Both the position numbers and the translations under genes were made by a program. 29,508 nt of DNA from IMG/VR virus record IMGVR_UViG_3300044695_001583, positions 1 to 29,508 of that record; one strand, given 5' to 3'. Positions 7,689 to 14,354 of the stretch are shown piece after piece. Below the pieces are notes generated by a model that saw nothing but the letters and a program-made list of their open reading frames with translations, searched no databases and had not been told where the DNA came from. The DNA comes from a virus. Numbering within the stretch: the stretch's first letter is position 1; each line of letters starts with the position of its first letter.

Positions 7689-8152
7689 AATACTTAATAG
7701 CGATTTTAAGCGTTTTAACGCTACTTTCGTGTTCAAGTGAACGCAAAGCACAATACCACTATAAAAAGGCGCTTAAACACGGGCTAAAGGTTATTAGCGA
7801 TAGCGACACGATACGAATAACTACTTTAGATTCGTTTCCTGTAATAAAACACGATTCGATAGTTTGGGAAAAATTCATAACTACAAAAGACACGATTGTA
7901 AATTTTAAGAACGTTTATATACCTAAAACCCGTTTTCAAACTAGAATAGAATATAAAGAACGAGTTAAGACGTTACGAATAGAAGGTAAGACAAAATGGA
8001 AAACGGCGAAGGCTACTCAGGTTGTGAAATACCGCACAAATTGGTATGTAATTTTGATTGCTTTTGTACTTGGATTCGTCCTAAGATTTATTTTAAATAG
8101 CGCTTTTATTTCTAGGCTTAAATTATTCTTCCGATATTTCGGGCAAATTTAA
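7685..8152 (+). CDS. Candidate unimolecular spanin (lipoprotein with C-terminal membrane anchor)
   Basis: A 155-residue protein with a lipoprotein signal (MKYLIAILSVLTLLSC, lipobox LLSC, acylated Cys16), a periplasmic stretch of about 100 residues rich in charged and beta-prone segments, and one membrane helix near the C-terminus (about 119-137, WYVILIAFVLGFVLRFIL) followed by a basic tail. An outer-membrane lipid at one end and an inner-membrane helix at the other is the defining design of u-spanins such as T1 gp11, which fuse the two membranes in the last step of lysis. It sits directly after holin and amidase (ATGA overlap), as expected. No i-spanin/o-spanin pair was seen. The spanin role is inferred from topology. 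Confidence 0.72.
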   Translation: MKYLIAILSVLTLLSCSSERKAQYHYKKALKHGLKVISDSDTIRITTLDSFPVIKHDSIVWEKFITTKDTIVNFKNVYIPKTRFQTRIEYKERVKTLRIEGKTKWKTAKATQVVKYRTNWYVILIAFVLGFVLRFILNSAFISRLKLFFRYFGQI

Positions 8153-8155
8153 CGT

Positions 8156-9022
8156 ATGAATTTAATTAAACACGGGCGTAACGTCCACGAACTGCAACTC
8201 GACGGTAAGCAAGTTCACGTAGCTATGTTATCGGATTTACATTGGGATAACCCGCATTGCGATAGGGAACTACTAAAAAAGAACTTGGATTTCTGCAAAG
8301 AAAATAATATTCCCGTAGTTATTAATGGGGATTTCTTTTGTTTAATGCAAGGACGCGGGGATAACCGCCGTAACAAATCGGACATACGCCCCGAACACAA
8401 CAACGCGCGCTATTTGGATTCGATAGTTGAAACGGCGGTCGAATGGTTTTCTCCCTACGCGGATATTATCAAAGTTATCGGATATGGAAACCACGAAACC
8501 GCTATTATAAAATTTCAGGAAACGGACATACTTCAACGATTCGTTGACTTATTAAACTTTAAATGCGGTTCTAAAGTTCAAACGGGCGGGTACGGCGGTT
8601 GGGTTATCATTAAACAAACCTTTAACGGCAATGCGCAAATATCTACCAAGGTAAAATATTACCACGGGAGCGGCGGCGGTGGAGTAGTTACCAAAGGAGC
8701 GTTAAACCTTACCAGAGCGCTTGAAATGTACGAAGACTTTGACGTATTTACTATGGGTCATATACACGAAAATAGCTCACGTAACGACGTTAGGGAATGC
8801 GTTAACCATAATTCAAAGCAAGGTTACTCAATTAAGCAGCGCCAATTACATTTAATGTTAACAGGAACTTACAAAGAAGAATACGGAGAAGGCTCACACG
8901 GTTGGCACGTTGAACGAGGCGCACCACCAAAGCCGTTAGGAGGGCGAATATTAAAAATTGAGTGTAAAGAAATAGATAGAATGTTAATAAAAAATATAGA
9001 TTCGTTCAAGTTTCCTTTGTAA
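8156..9022 (+). CDS. Calcineurin-like metallophosphoesterase
   Basis: A 288-residue protein with the complete metallophosphoesterase motif set: SDLHWD (Asp27, His29), NGDFF (Gly58-Asp59), YGNHE (111-114), KYYHGSGGG (His170) and MGHIHE (201-204). These ligands hold two metal ions, usually Mn or Fe, for phosphoester hydrolysis. The substrate is unknown. Related phage enzymes act on nucleic acids, cyclic nucleotides or phosphoproteins. It is the last gene of the late block, 3 bases after the spanin candidate and before a terminator, so it would be made late with lysis proteins rather than with replication genes. The reverse-strand frames over it are shadows. Confidence 0.9.
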   Translation: MNLIKHGRNVHELQLDGKQVHVAMLSDLHWDNPHCDRELLKKNLDFCKENNIPVVINGDFFCLMQGRGDNRRNKSDIRPEHNNARYLDSIVETAVEWFSPYADIIKVIGYGNHETAIIKFQETDILQRFVDLLNFKCGSKVQTGGYGGWVIIKQTFNGNAQISTKVKYYHGSGGGGVVTKGALNLTRALEMYEDFDVFTMGHIHENSSRNDVRECVNHNSKQGYSIKQRQLHLMLTGTYKEEYGEGSHGWHVERGAPPKPLGGRILKIECKEIDRMLIKNIDSFKFPL

Positions 9023-9045
9023 ATTTGCACATAGCGTTTTGAATT

Positions 9046-9067
9046 GGGGTAGTAATACCCCTTTTTT
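9046..9067 (+). terminator. Rho-independent terminator ending the late block
   Basis: A perfect 6-bp stem GGGGTA (9046-9051) / TACCCC (9056-9061) with a GTAA tetraloop (GNRA type), followed by six T (9062-9067). It separates the late block from the early promoter region. The surrounding 9023-9271 gap of 249 bases holds this terminator and the promoter at 9205. Confidence 0.93.
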
Positions 9068-9204
9068 AGTTTATAGCCTTATTTTATTAGGCTTTTCGTA
9101 AGGTTATACCCTTACTTTTGTCGCCTATATCTCCTATATTTGCGACATTCCTTATTTAGAATCATTATAAATTATTGAAAAGTTAAAAAAAAATGTTAAA
9201 AAGC

Positions 9205-9235
9205 TTTGTAGATTGAAACTTAGTATTTATATTTG
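9205..9235 (+). promoter_or_regulatory. Early promoter 1, Bacteroidetes type
   Basis: TTTG (9205-9208), 19 bases, TATATTTG (9228-9235) matches the -33/-7 consensus of the Bacteroidetes primary sigma factor (TTTG, about 19-21, TAnnTTTG). A-tracts precede it (9185-9200). The first codon downstream is at 9272. The promoter is very similar to the one at 14763, including the flanking AGATT and the CGCTATG start context. Confidence 0.85.
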
Positions 9236-9271
9236 CGTATAGTTATTCACTAAACAATTAAAAAAAACGCT

Positions 9272-9481
9272 ATGAAAACTTACACGTTAAAACAAATTGA
9301 AACAGCATTATCAAATAAAGGGTTTTGTCCTTTTCGTTCTTATGGGGGAGGTATTACATCGTGGATATACGAACACGAAAACGGACATACAAAATTTTTC
9401 GCTAATGTAGACGAAGATTTATTAACTATTGATGGAATGCATCCAACACAGTGGTACGAATTAATTAAATCGGAATTGTAA
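9272..9481 (+). CDS. First early gene, small hypothetical protein
   Basis: A 69-residue protein, starting MKTYTLKQIETALSNKGFCP, with a mixed helix/strand pattern (FFANVDEDLLTIDGMHPTQWY). No known motif is visible. As the first gene behind early promoter 1 it is a natural candidate for a host-takeover or anti-defence protein, but this is position-based inference. Its start lies in the ACGCTATGRAAAC context shared with the genes at 9532 and 14817. Confidence 0.7.
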   Translation: MKTYTLKQIETALSNKGFCPFRSYGGGITSWIYEHENGHTKFFANVDEDLLTIDGMHPTQWYELIKSEL

Positions 9482-9531
9482 TTTTTTTAACGGGGGGTGC
9501 GCATCCGTAACGCACATTTAATTAAAACGCT

Positions 9532-9696
9532 ATGGAAACAATTATTAAAGCCTACGAGCAAGAGTTAAAAGACAATTACGAAGAACTACGCGACGCGTTC
9601 GGTTCGTTAGACGAAGCAACTCAAAAAGCCTTCCGCGAATGGATGGTTATGGAAGAATTATTAACCCGCTTAAACTTGAACAATGAAACTATTTAA
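9532..9696 (+). CDS. Small acidic helical protein, early region
   Basis: A 54-residue open frame with ATG at 9532, starting METIIKAYEQELKDNYEELR. It is predicted to be almost entirely helical and contains a TQKAFREWMVMEELL segment. The upstream leader (TTAATTAAAACGCTATGG) repeats the start context of the 9272 and 14817 genes. It ends 14 bases inside the next small gene. A GTGCG...CGCAC inverted repeat (9497-9501, 9511-9515) lies in front of it without a T-run, so it is not a terminator. The function is not recognised. Confidence 0.65.
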   Translation: METIIKAYEQELKDNYEELRDAFGSLDEATQKAFREWMVMEELLTRLNLNNETI

Positions 9697-9820
9697 GAAC
9701 TTATTTAACAGCTTAGACAACGAAGGTAAAATGATGCTTAACACCTTTGTAGAATTTATAACCTTAATTGGGTTATTTGTAATATCCCTTTTATTAATTG
9801 CTTATTTTATTATCTTATGA
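9683..9820 (+). CDS. Small single-span membrane protein, early region
   Basis: A 45-residue open frame with ATG at 9683, starting MKLFKNLFNSLDNEGKMMLN. An amphipathic N-terminus is followed by a hydrophobic helix (about 23-45, FVEFITLIGLFVISLLLIAY) that reaches the C-terminus. It overlaps the preceding gene by 14 bases and the following one by ATGA. This regular coupling is the main reason to call it a gene. Early single-span phage peptides often act at the host membrane, for example in superinfection exclusion, but nothing here proves that. Confidence 0.6.
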   Translation: MKLFKNLFNSLDNEGKMMLNTFVEFITLIGLFVISLLLIAYFIIL

Positions 9821-10128
9821 ACGTAGAAACCCATTACCCGTTAGCGTATTTTTACGCAGAAACTTTTGAAGGCGAATGTACCTTTGAATTATCCGTAGAC
9901 GAAGACAACGACTTAATAGTAACTATTTGCACGGCGGTTGCTTACCGAACCGACTTAGAAATAGAACTAGAACATATTTTAAACGACTATGATTTACAAT
10001 TAATTGCAGGCGAAATTTACGACGATTTATTGAACTCGGATTTACACGACGAAATAACTCAGGAAGGCTATAACAATAAAATTCAAAACGACTATGATAA
10101 CGGAAAAAACTCACGACGTGAAATATAA
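9817..10128 (+). CDS. Acidic hypothetical protein, early region
   Basis: A 103-residue, strongly acidic protein (many Asp/Glu, including ECTFELSVDEDNDLIV and LEIELEHILNDYDL). It starts as beta strands and ends as helices. The acidity recalls DNA-mimic inhibitors and anti-restriction proteins, which would fit the extreme loss of restriction palindromes in this genome, but no family is recognised. The ATG at 9817 overlaps the previous stop (ATGA). The gene overlaps the next one by 35 bases. Confidence 0.65.
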   Translation: MNVETHYPLAYFYAETFEGECTFELSVDEDNDLIVTICTAVAYRTDLEIELEHILNDYDLQLIAGEIYDDLLNSDLHDEITQEGYNNKIQNDYDNGKNSRREI

Positions 10129-10330
10129 CTTACCCGTTCAGATTAAATGGTGGCTTACTGGAGAAGGTTGGCTACATAGAAACGGACACTTTAACTTTAA
10201 TCACTATTGCAACGTAGTACACGCTAAATATGAAAAAATACGAAATAAAACACTATTATCAGGAACGACCGAACGCCCGCAGAAAAGTAACAATATCCGT
10301 TGTAGAAGCGTATTCCCCACACCACGCTAA
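10094..10330 (+). CDS. Hypothetical protein overlapping the gene at 10230
   Basis: A 78-residue frame from ATG 10094, starting MITEKTHDVKYNLPVQIKWW. The first 45 residues, rich in aromatic residues (IKWWLTGEGWLHRNGHFNFNHY), look like a real globular protein. The last 33 residues share DNA with the gene at 10230 in another frame and look less constrained (ending RCRSVFPTPR). Either both frames are used or the end of this one has drifted. No function is recognised. Confidence 0.5.
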   Translation: MITEKTHDVKYNLPVQIKWWLTGEGWLHRNGHFNFNHYCNVVHAKYEKIRNKTLLSGTTERPQKSNNIRCRSVFPTPR

Positions 10331-10388
10331 ATTAGTGCTAGATATTTGGGAAGGATTAATAATTAAAATAAAAGAACAATGCAACTAA
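10230..10388 (+). CDS. Small basic hypothetical protein, early region
   Basis: A 52-residue frame with ATG at 10230, starting MKKYEIKHYYQERPNARRKV. It has an N-terminal strand-rich part followed by a helix (HHAKLVLDIWEGLIIKIKEQ) with a believable beta-beta-alpha layout. It overlaps the upstream gene by 101 bases in a different frame and the downstream DnaA-like gene by 10 bases. The good composition and the coupled overlap downstream support it. No known family was recognised. Confidence 0.55.
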   Translation: MKKYEIKHYYQERPNARRKVTISVVEAYSPHHAKLVLDIWEGLIIKIKEQCN

Positions 10389-10786
10389 AAAATAAATTTA
10401 CCACACTAATCGAAGACAACGACCTACGCAAAAGATGCAGAAAACGGAAGTTTGTAAACCAACGCGGATACTTGATTAAATTAATGCGCGGGCACGGATT
10501 CAGCTATATTGAGATAGGCGAAATGTTAGGGCTTAATCACGCTACGTGCATCCACGCTTTTAACAATGCGAACCTTTGGGAATCCATAAACGACCGCCAC
10601 TTTTACAACGACACGGAGCATTTACGCGCCGCAATGAATAACTTTAAGGTTAATAGAACGATGCAAGATTTATACTTAGACGTTAAAAGCGCAGGGGGGT
10701 TAAAAGACCTTGAACATATTCAGGAACGAATAAGAAGGGGAGAATATCAAATAAATTTTATTTACGATGAACAAATATTGAATTAA
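10379..10786 (+). CDS. DnaA-domain-IV-like DNA-binding protein
   Basis: A 135-residue basic protein. Residues about 27-63 (RGYLIKLMRGHGFSYIEIGEMLGLNHATCIHAF) match the helix-turn-helix and the signature helix of DnaA domain IV, where a conserved D-H-[AST]-T-x-x-x-A pattern contacts DnaA boxes; here it reads NHATCIHA. The rest is helical. The AAA+ part of DnaA is absent, so this is a stand-alone binding domain that could mark the phage origin or regulate transcription. It lies just before the structured leader at 10771-10913 and the replication genes, which fits an origin-binding role. The function is inferred from the motif. Confidence 0.65.
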   Translation: MQLKNKFTTLIEDNDLRKRCRKRKFVNQRGYLIKLMRGHGFSYIEIGEMLGLNHATCIHAFNNANLWESINDRHFYNDTEHLRAAMNNFKVNRTMQDLYLDVKSAGGLKDLEHIQERIRRGEYQINFIYDEQILN

Positions 10787-10800
10787 TTAGTTATATTTGT
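10771..10800 (+). promoter_or_regulatory. Putative promoter -7 box inside an operator-like inverted repeat
   Basis: TATATTTG (10792-10799) matches the Bacteroidetes -7 box, but no good TTTG lies 19-21 bases upstream. The box is covered by a perfect 8-bp inverted repeat, ACAAATAT (10771-10778) and ATATTTGT (10793-10800), with 14 bases between the arms and 22 bases from arm to arm, about two helical turns. This is a typical spacing for a dimeric repressor or activator. The missing -33 element would suit an activator-dependent promoter. Confidence 0.45.
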
Positions 10801-10913
10801 ACACGGCTTCCTTCGACATTATAAAGCCTAAAAGTATTATTAACCCTGTTAATGAAGTAGAGGTCGAAGGCTACGGATTTAATGGGGTTTTTTATTGCTT
10901 AAAATTTAGACCA
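10801..10913 (+). promoter_or_regulatory. Structured leader before the replication genes
   Basis: If transcription starts near 10806, the first good ATG (10914) leaves a leader of about 110 bases. It holds CCTTCGAC (10810-10817) pairing with GTCGAAGG (10863-10870) and, nested inside, ATTAAC (10839-10844) pairing with GTTAAT (10848-10853). GGGG plus a T6 run follows at 10884-10893, and its GGGTT can alternatively pair with AACCC (10842-10846). The arrangement could be an attenuator or an origin element. The stretch is also an open frame from a TTG at 10797, so extended translation is a less likely alternative. Confidence 0.4.
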
Positions 10914-11594
10914 ATGGCTAAAGACAAAAATGGGTTTGTATTGTATAAAGACATTATACACACCGCAGAAAAATTAACCGACGAACAAGCGGGAATCTTG
11001 TTTAAACATATTTTAAGGTACGTCAACGACGAAGACCCCGAATGCGATTTTTTTACTGAAGTAGTTTTTGAACCGATTAAACAAGCGTTAAAACGTGATT
11101 TAGTTAAGTATGAAGAAACTTGCATAAAGCGTAGTGAAAATGGTAAAAAAGGTGGTAGACCTAAAAACCAAGAGGAAGCAAATAAACCAAATGCTTTTTT
11201 AGATAAGCAAACAAAAGCAAAAAAAGCCGATATAGATAGTGATATAGATATAGATATAGATATAAATAATACAAAGTTTAATTTTTTAGAATCTTTAATT
11301 AATTACGGATTCGATAAAGAGTTAGCAAAGGAATGGTTAAAGGTTCGTAAGGCTAAAAAAGGAGTAAACACCAAAACAGCGTTTAATTCATTTATTACCG
11401 AAGTAGAAAAAAACGGACAAGATAAAAACTTAATTTTGAAAACTTGCGTAGAACGTTCTTGGAATGGTTTTAACTCCGATTGGTTACCAACAAATAAATT
11501 TAACGAACTATCGGACGACCTGCAACAAACCGCTAACATACTGGCGAAGTTAAATTATAAGGTAGACCCTAAAAAATATTCAGATGATAACTAA
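10914..11594 (+). CDS. DUF6291-like replication-region protein
   Basis: A 226-residue protein starting MAKDKNGFVLYKDIIHTAEK. Residues 1 to about 85 match the DUF6291 pattern (LTDEQAGILFKHILRYVNDEDP...EPIKQALKRDLVKYEE) with RSENGKKGGRPK at the end, common in replication loci of Firmicutes and Bacteroidota phages. A low-complexity Asp-Ile linker follows, then a helical C-terminal domain (about 125-226). The layout resembles replication initiators with an N-terminal DNA-binding part and a C-terminal helicase-loading part, but that is inference. The start is the ATG at 10914 after AAAATTTAGACC. A TTG at 10797 in the same frame would cross the leader hairpins. It overlaps the ATPase gene by 11 bases. 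Confidence 0.7.
   Translation: MAKDKNGFVLYKDIIHTAEKLTDEQAGILFKHILRYVNDEDPECDFFTEVVFEPIKQALKRDLVKYEETCIKRSENGKKGGRPKNQEEANKPNAFLDKQTKAKKADIDSDIDIDIDINNTKFNFLESLINYGFDKELAKEWLKVRKAKKGVNTKTAFNSFITEVEKNGQDKNLILKTCVERSWNGFNSDWLPTNKFNELSDDLQQTANILAKLNYKVDPKKYSDDN
11229..11264. repeat. GATATA hexamer repeat, possible origin iterons
   Basis: Six successive hexamers, five GATATA and one GATAGT (second position), encode the Asp-Ile linker of the DUF6291-like protein. An AT-rich stretch follows directly (to about 11310). The 6-base unit changes length without shifting the frame. Confidence 0.8.
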
Positions 11595-12465
11595 ACAAGG
11601 AGATTCATTACAATACTTACTCGATTATAAAGAGGGTAAAATTAAACGCGGGTTAAAAATAGATTGCCCGTTAGACGAATGTTTAAGGTTTAAACCTAAG
11701 CAACTAAACATAATTCTAGGACACGATAACGTAGGTAAAACTTATTGGGTATTTTGGTACTTCTTAGTTCTCGCATTAAAACACGGACTTAAATTCTGCA
11801 TATGGTCGGGGGAAAACCAAAAAGGGCAAATACTCCGCGACCTTGTTCAAATGTATTCAGGCGAACCATTTAAGAACCTAACTATTAATCAAATTCAAAG
11901 TTATTGCGCTTACCTAGAACAATTCTTTTACTTCGTGGATAATAGCAAACTTTACAAGCCGTTGGAACTTTTGGAAATCTTTGCTAAATCAAAATGCGAT
12001 GTCGGTTTAATAGACCCGTTCACTGGGTTAGATAGGGAAATGACATACGAAGGAAATTATACCTTTATGAATAAGGCACGGGAGTTCGTAAATAAAACAG
12101 GAATGACTATTTACATAAACACGCATCCAAATACGGAAAGTGGTAGGAGCGCGAATTTATACACGGACGGCGATTTTAAAGGACATTTGAAACCACCGTT
12201 AAAAGACCATATCGAAGGCGGCAAAGCGTTCTTAAACCGATGCGACGATATGTTTGTTATTCACCGCCTAATTAAACACGAAACAATGAAATACAACACA
12301 ATGATAGGAGTTGAAAAAATTAAGGATATGGAAACAGGCGGGAAGCACACGGGATTAAACGAGCAAATTTTATGTAATTTTAATTCGGGTTTGGGTTTTG
12401 AAGTTTACGGAGTTAACCCGCTCAAAGATATGCGAACACCAAAGAAAAATAATATACCTTTTTAG
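11584..12465 (+). CDS. RecA/DnaB-like P-loop ATPase, probable replicative helicase or loader
   Basis: A 293-residue protein with a RecA-fold ATPase. Walker A is GHDNVGKT (46-53), a SGEN segment follows strand 2 (75-78), Walker B is VGLIDPF (140-146), and THPNT (180-184) sits where DnaB-family proteins place a catalytic sensor. It lacks the DnaB N-terminal domain and is shorter than a full replicative helicase (about 450 residues), so it may be a minimal helicase or a recombinase-like ATPase. The C-terminus KKNNIPF resembles the tip of single-strand-binding proteins. It sits directly after the DUF6291-like gene and before the methyltransferase, in the replication block. Confidence 0.75.
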   Translation: MITKQGDSLQYLLDYKEGKIKRGLKIDCPLDECLRFKPKQLNIILGHDNVGKTYWVFWYFLVLALKHGLKFCIWSGENQKGQILRDLVQMYSGEPFKNLTINQIQSYCAYLEQFFYFVDNSKLYKPLELLEIFAKSKCDVGLIDPFTGLDREMTYEGNYTFMNKAREFVNKTGMTIYINTHPNTESGRSANLYTDGDFKGHLKPPLKDHIEGGKAFLNRCDDMFVIHRLIKHETMKYNTMIGVEKIKDMETGGKHTGLNEQILCNFNSGLGFEVYGVNPLKDMRTPKKNNIPF

Positions 12466-12467
12466 TT

Positions 12468-12755
12468 ATGGACGATTTTACAATACTTAGAAGCCAAGTT
12501 TTAATTTCTTTTACATACGCTAAAATACAAAGCAGTTTAGACGAAATAAAGACGAAGCACCCAAACCGAACGGACTTAATTAATTCAATGGAAGAAACGT
12601 TAGAAAATTTACAGGAAGTTAAGTTATCGTGGAATCAATTCGAGCAGGAATTCAGGGCAATGCGCCAAAACGGATACCGAACGGACTTAATTAACTTAGA
12701 CCTTCGGGAAGAAAATAACAGGCTCAAAGCCGAACTAAACGCAATAAGATTTTAA
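12468..12755 (+). CDS. Coiled-coil hypothetical protein
   Basis: A 95-residue helical protein starting MDDFTILRSQVLISFTYAKI. Heptad-like spacing covers most of its length and it ends in a leucine-zipper-like EENNRLKAELNAI. A repeated phrase, NRTDLINS (about 33-40) and YRTDLINL (about 71-78), suggests internal duplication. It starts 2 bases after the ATPase gene and ends 1 base before the methyltransferase. It may be a dimeric accessory factor of replication. No family is recognised. Confidence 0.65.
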   Translation: MDDFTILRSQVLISFTYAKIQSSLDEIKTKHPNRTDLINSMEETLENLQEVKLSWNQFEQEFRAMRQNGYRTDLINLDLREENNRLKAELNAIRF

Positions 12756-12756
12756 G

Positions 12757-13842
12757 ATGATAAAAGTAGGAAGCGACTTTTCGGGAGTAGGCGCATTTAA
12801 CCAAGCATTAATGAGATTAGGTATTGATTACGAAGAAGTTTTCGCTTGCGATATGAACAAATACGCAAGACAAACATTTATAGATAATTACAAAGAACCT
12901 AAATATTATCCAACTAACGTTTATGAACGCGAAATACCTTTGGAATCTTTAGATATTTATATGACTTCGCCACCTTGTCAAGCATTTTCATTGGCTGGCA
13001 AACGATTAGGAAAAGACGATAAACGCGGAATTTTGTTTTTTAATTCTTTGGAGTTTATTCAGGTAAACAAACCGCGATATTTTATATTTGAAAACGTCAA
13101 AGGATTACTTTCGGACGATAACGGAAAAACATTTAACGAATGGGTAAATTTACTTGGTGGAAAATCGGTTAACGGATTGCCCGTATTATTTGCTTACGAA
13201 GATTCAGTACCTTACCATTTATATTGGAAAGTGCTAAACGCAAAAGAACACGGAGTACCACAAAACCGAGAACGAGTTTTCTTAATTGGCATTCGAGATA
13301 ACAAAGACAATAATTTTAGATTTCCAGTTGAAGAACATTTAACCAAACGATTAAAAGACGTATTGGAAGAAAACGTAGAAGAAAAGTATTTTATAACTCA
13401 AAAGAAAATTAATTATCTTAAAAGAAGTAATGAGACAGGTTGGGGTAAAAATTTTATTGAAAAACCAAAAGAAATAGCCTATTGTATTGATGCTTCTTAT
13501 TATAAAGGAGGAAGAAGCGCAACGGTTATTAAAACCAAATGTAAAAGATTAAATGAAACGTTAGTAAAAAACGAATTGACTAAAGGAGAACCAAAAGCAA
13601 TAGATACTTATAATAAAAAAGTTCAAGATAACGCACCAACTTTAACCGAACCGCACCACAACACCACACGACTTTGGGACGGATATAAAATTAGACGTTT
13701 AACACCGCGCGAATGTTTCAGGTTAATGGATTTTCCCGATTCTTTTATTTGGACTTGTTCGGATTCGCAAGCCTATAAACAAGCGGGTAATTCAATAGTT
13801 GTCAACGTACTTTATAAAATATTAAAAAATCTAAATTTATGA
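12757..13842 (+). CDS. C5-cytosine DNA methyltransferase
   Basis: A 361-residue enzyme that transfers a methyl group from S-adenosylmethionine to carbon 5 of cytosine in a DNA recognition site. Ordered motifs are complete: motif I DFSGVGAF (7-14), motif IV SPPCQAFSLAG (71-81, nucleophile Cys74), motif VI FENVKG (111-116), motif VIII QNRERVFLIG (169-178), motif IX in the RRLTPRECFRLMDFP segment, and motif X QAGNSIVVNVL (342-352). The target recognition region lies about 190-310. No cognate endonuclease of a type II pair is obvious, so it is probably a solitary phage methylase protecting phage DNA. The site cannot be read from the sequence. Stop and next start overlap (ATGA). Confidence 0.95.
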   Translation: MIKVGSDFSGVGAFNQALMRLGIDYEEVFACDMNKYARQTFIDNYKEPKYYPTNVYEREIPLESLDIYMTSPPCQAFSLAGKRLGKDDKRGILFFNSLEFIQVNKPRYFIFENVKGLLSDDNGKTFNEWVNLLGGKSVNGLPVLFAYEDSVPYHLYWKVLNAKEHGVPQNRERVFLIGIRDNKDNNFRFPVEEHLTKRLKDVLEENVEEKYFITQKKINYLKRSNETGWGKNFIEKPKEIAYCIDASYYKGGRSATVIKTKCKRLNETLVKNELTKGEPKAIDTYNKKVQDNAPTLTEPHHNTTRLWDGYKIRRLTPRECFRLMDFPDSFIWTCSDSQAYKQAGNSIVVNVLYKILKNLNL

Positions 13843-14354
13843 GGTGCAAAAACTGTAAAGCCGAATTTACCCCCGTTCGATTTAATCAAAAATACTGTTT
13901 TGATAGTGATTGCGTTCGTGTTTGGGTAGAATCCGAAAAGGAAAAACAATGGAAGAAAAAAAAGAAGGTACTTAAAGACGAACTTCAAACCGTACAGGAA
14001 TTAACCAAACTGGCTCAGGTCGTATTTAACAAGTACATAAGGCTACGGGACAAGGATAAACCTTGCGTAAGTTGCGATAAGCCGTTAGGAAGTAAATACG
14101 ATGCAGGACATTATTTTAGTAGTGGAGGGCACAAAACCGTAACTTTTAACGAAGATAACGTACACGCGCAATGCGTAACGTGCAATCAGCACAAACACGG
14201 AAACCTTTTAAACTACCAACTCGGAATACAAAAAAGAATTGGCGCGGGTGGTTTAATAGAACTCCACGCAAAAGCATACGAAACGAGAAAATTTACACGG
14301 GAAGAACTCAAAGAAATAATAGAAACCTACAAAGAAAAAATTAAAGCGTTATGA
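13839..14354 (+). CDS. ninG: NinG-like recombination nuclease
   Basis: A 171-residue protein of the lambda NinG (Rap) family. It has an N-terminal zinc ribbon (CKNC 3-6, Cys20, Cys25), a basic helical linker (about 31-60), and an HNH-like centre with CVSC (76-79), AGHYFSSGGH (89-98) and a CVTCNQHKHGN pattern (112-122). Rap acts on branched recombination intermediates such as D-loops and Holliday junctions. It lies in the same early block as the ERF/exonuclease pair, which it would complement. It overlaps its neighbours by ATGA at both ends. The gene symbol follows the family. The exact substrate here is not shown. Confidence 0.85.
   Translation: MRCKNCKAEFTPVRFNQKYCFDSDCVRVWVESEKEKQWKKKKKVLKDELQTVQELTKLAQVVFNKYIRLRDKDKPCVSCDKPLGSKYDAGHYFSSGGHKTVTFNEDNVHAQCVTCNQHKHGNLLNYQLGIQKRIGAGGLIELHAKAYETRKFTREELKEIIETYKEKIKAL

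Noticed and set aside
9020-9027. TAAATTTG at the end of the phosphoesterase gene
   Set aside because: It lies just before a terminator and has no -33 partner in the right place.
9135-9142. TATATTTG box as an extra promoter
   Set aside because: The only TTTG upstream is 14 bases away, too close for the usual 19-21 spacing. The 9205 promoter is far better.
9497-9515. GTGCG/CGCAC inverted repeat as a terminator
   Set aside because: No T-run follows, and a coupled gene begins 17 bases later.
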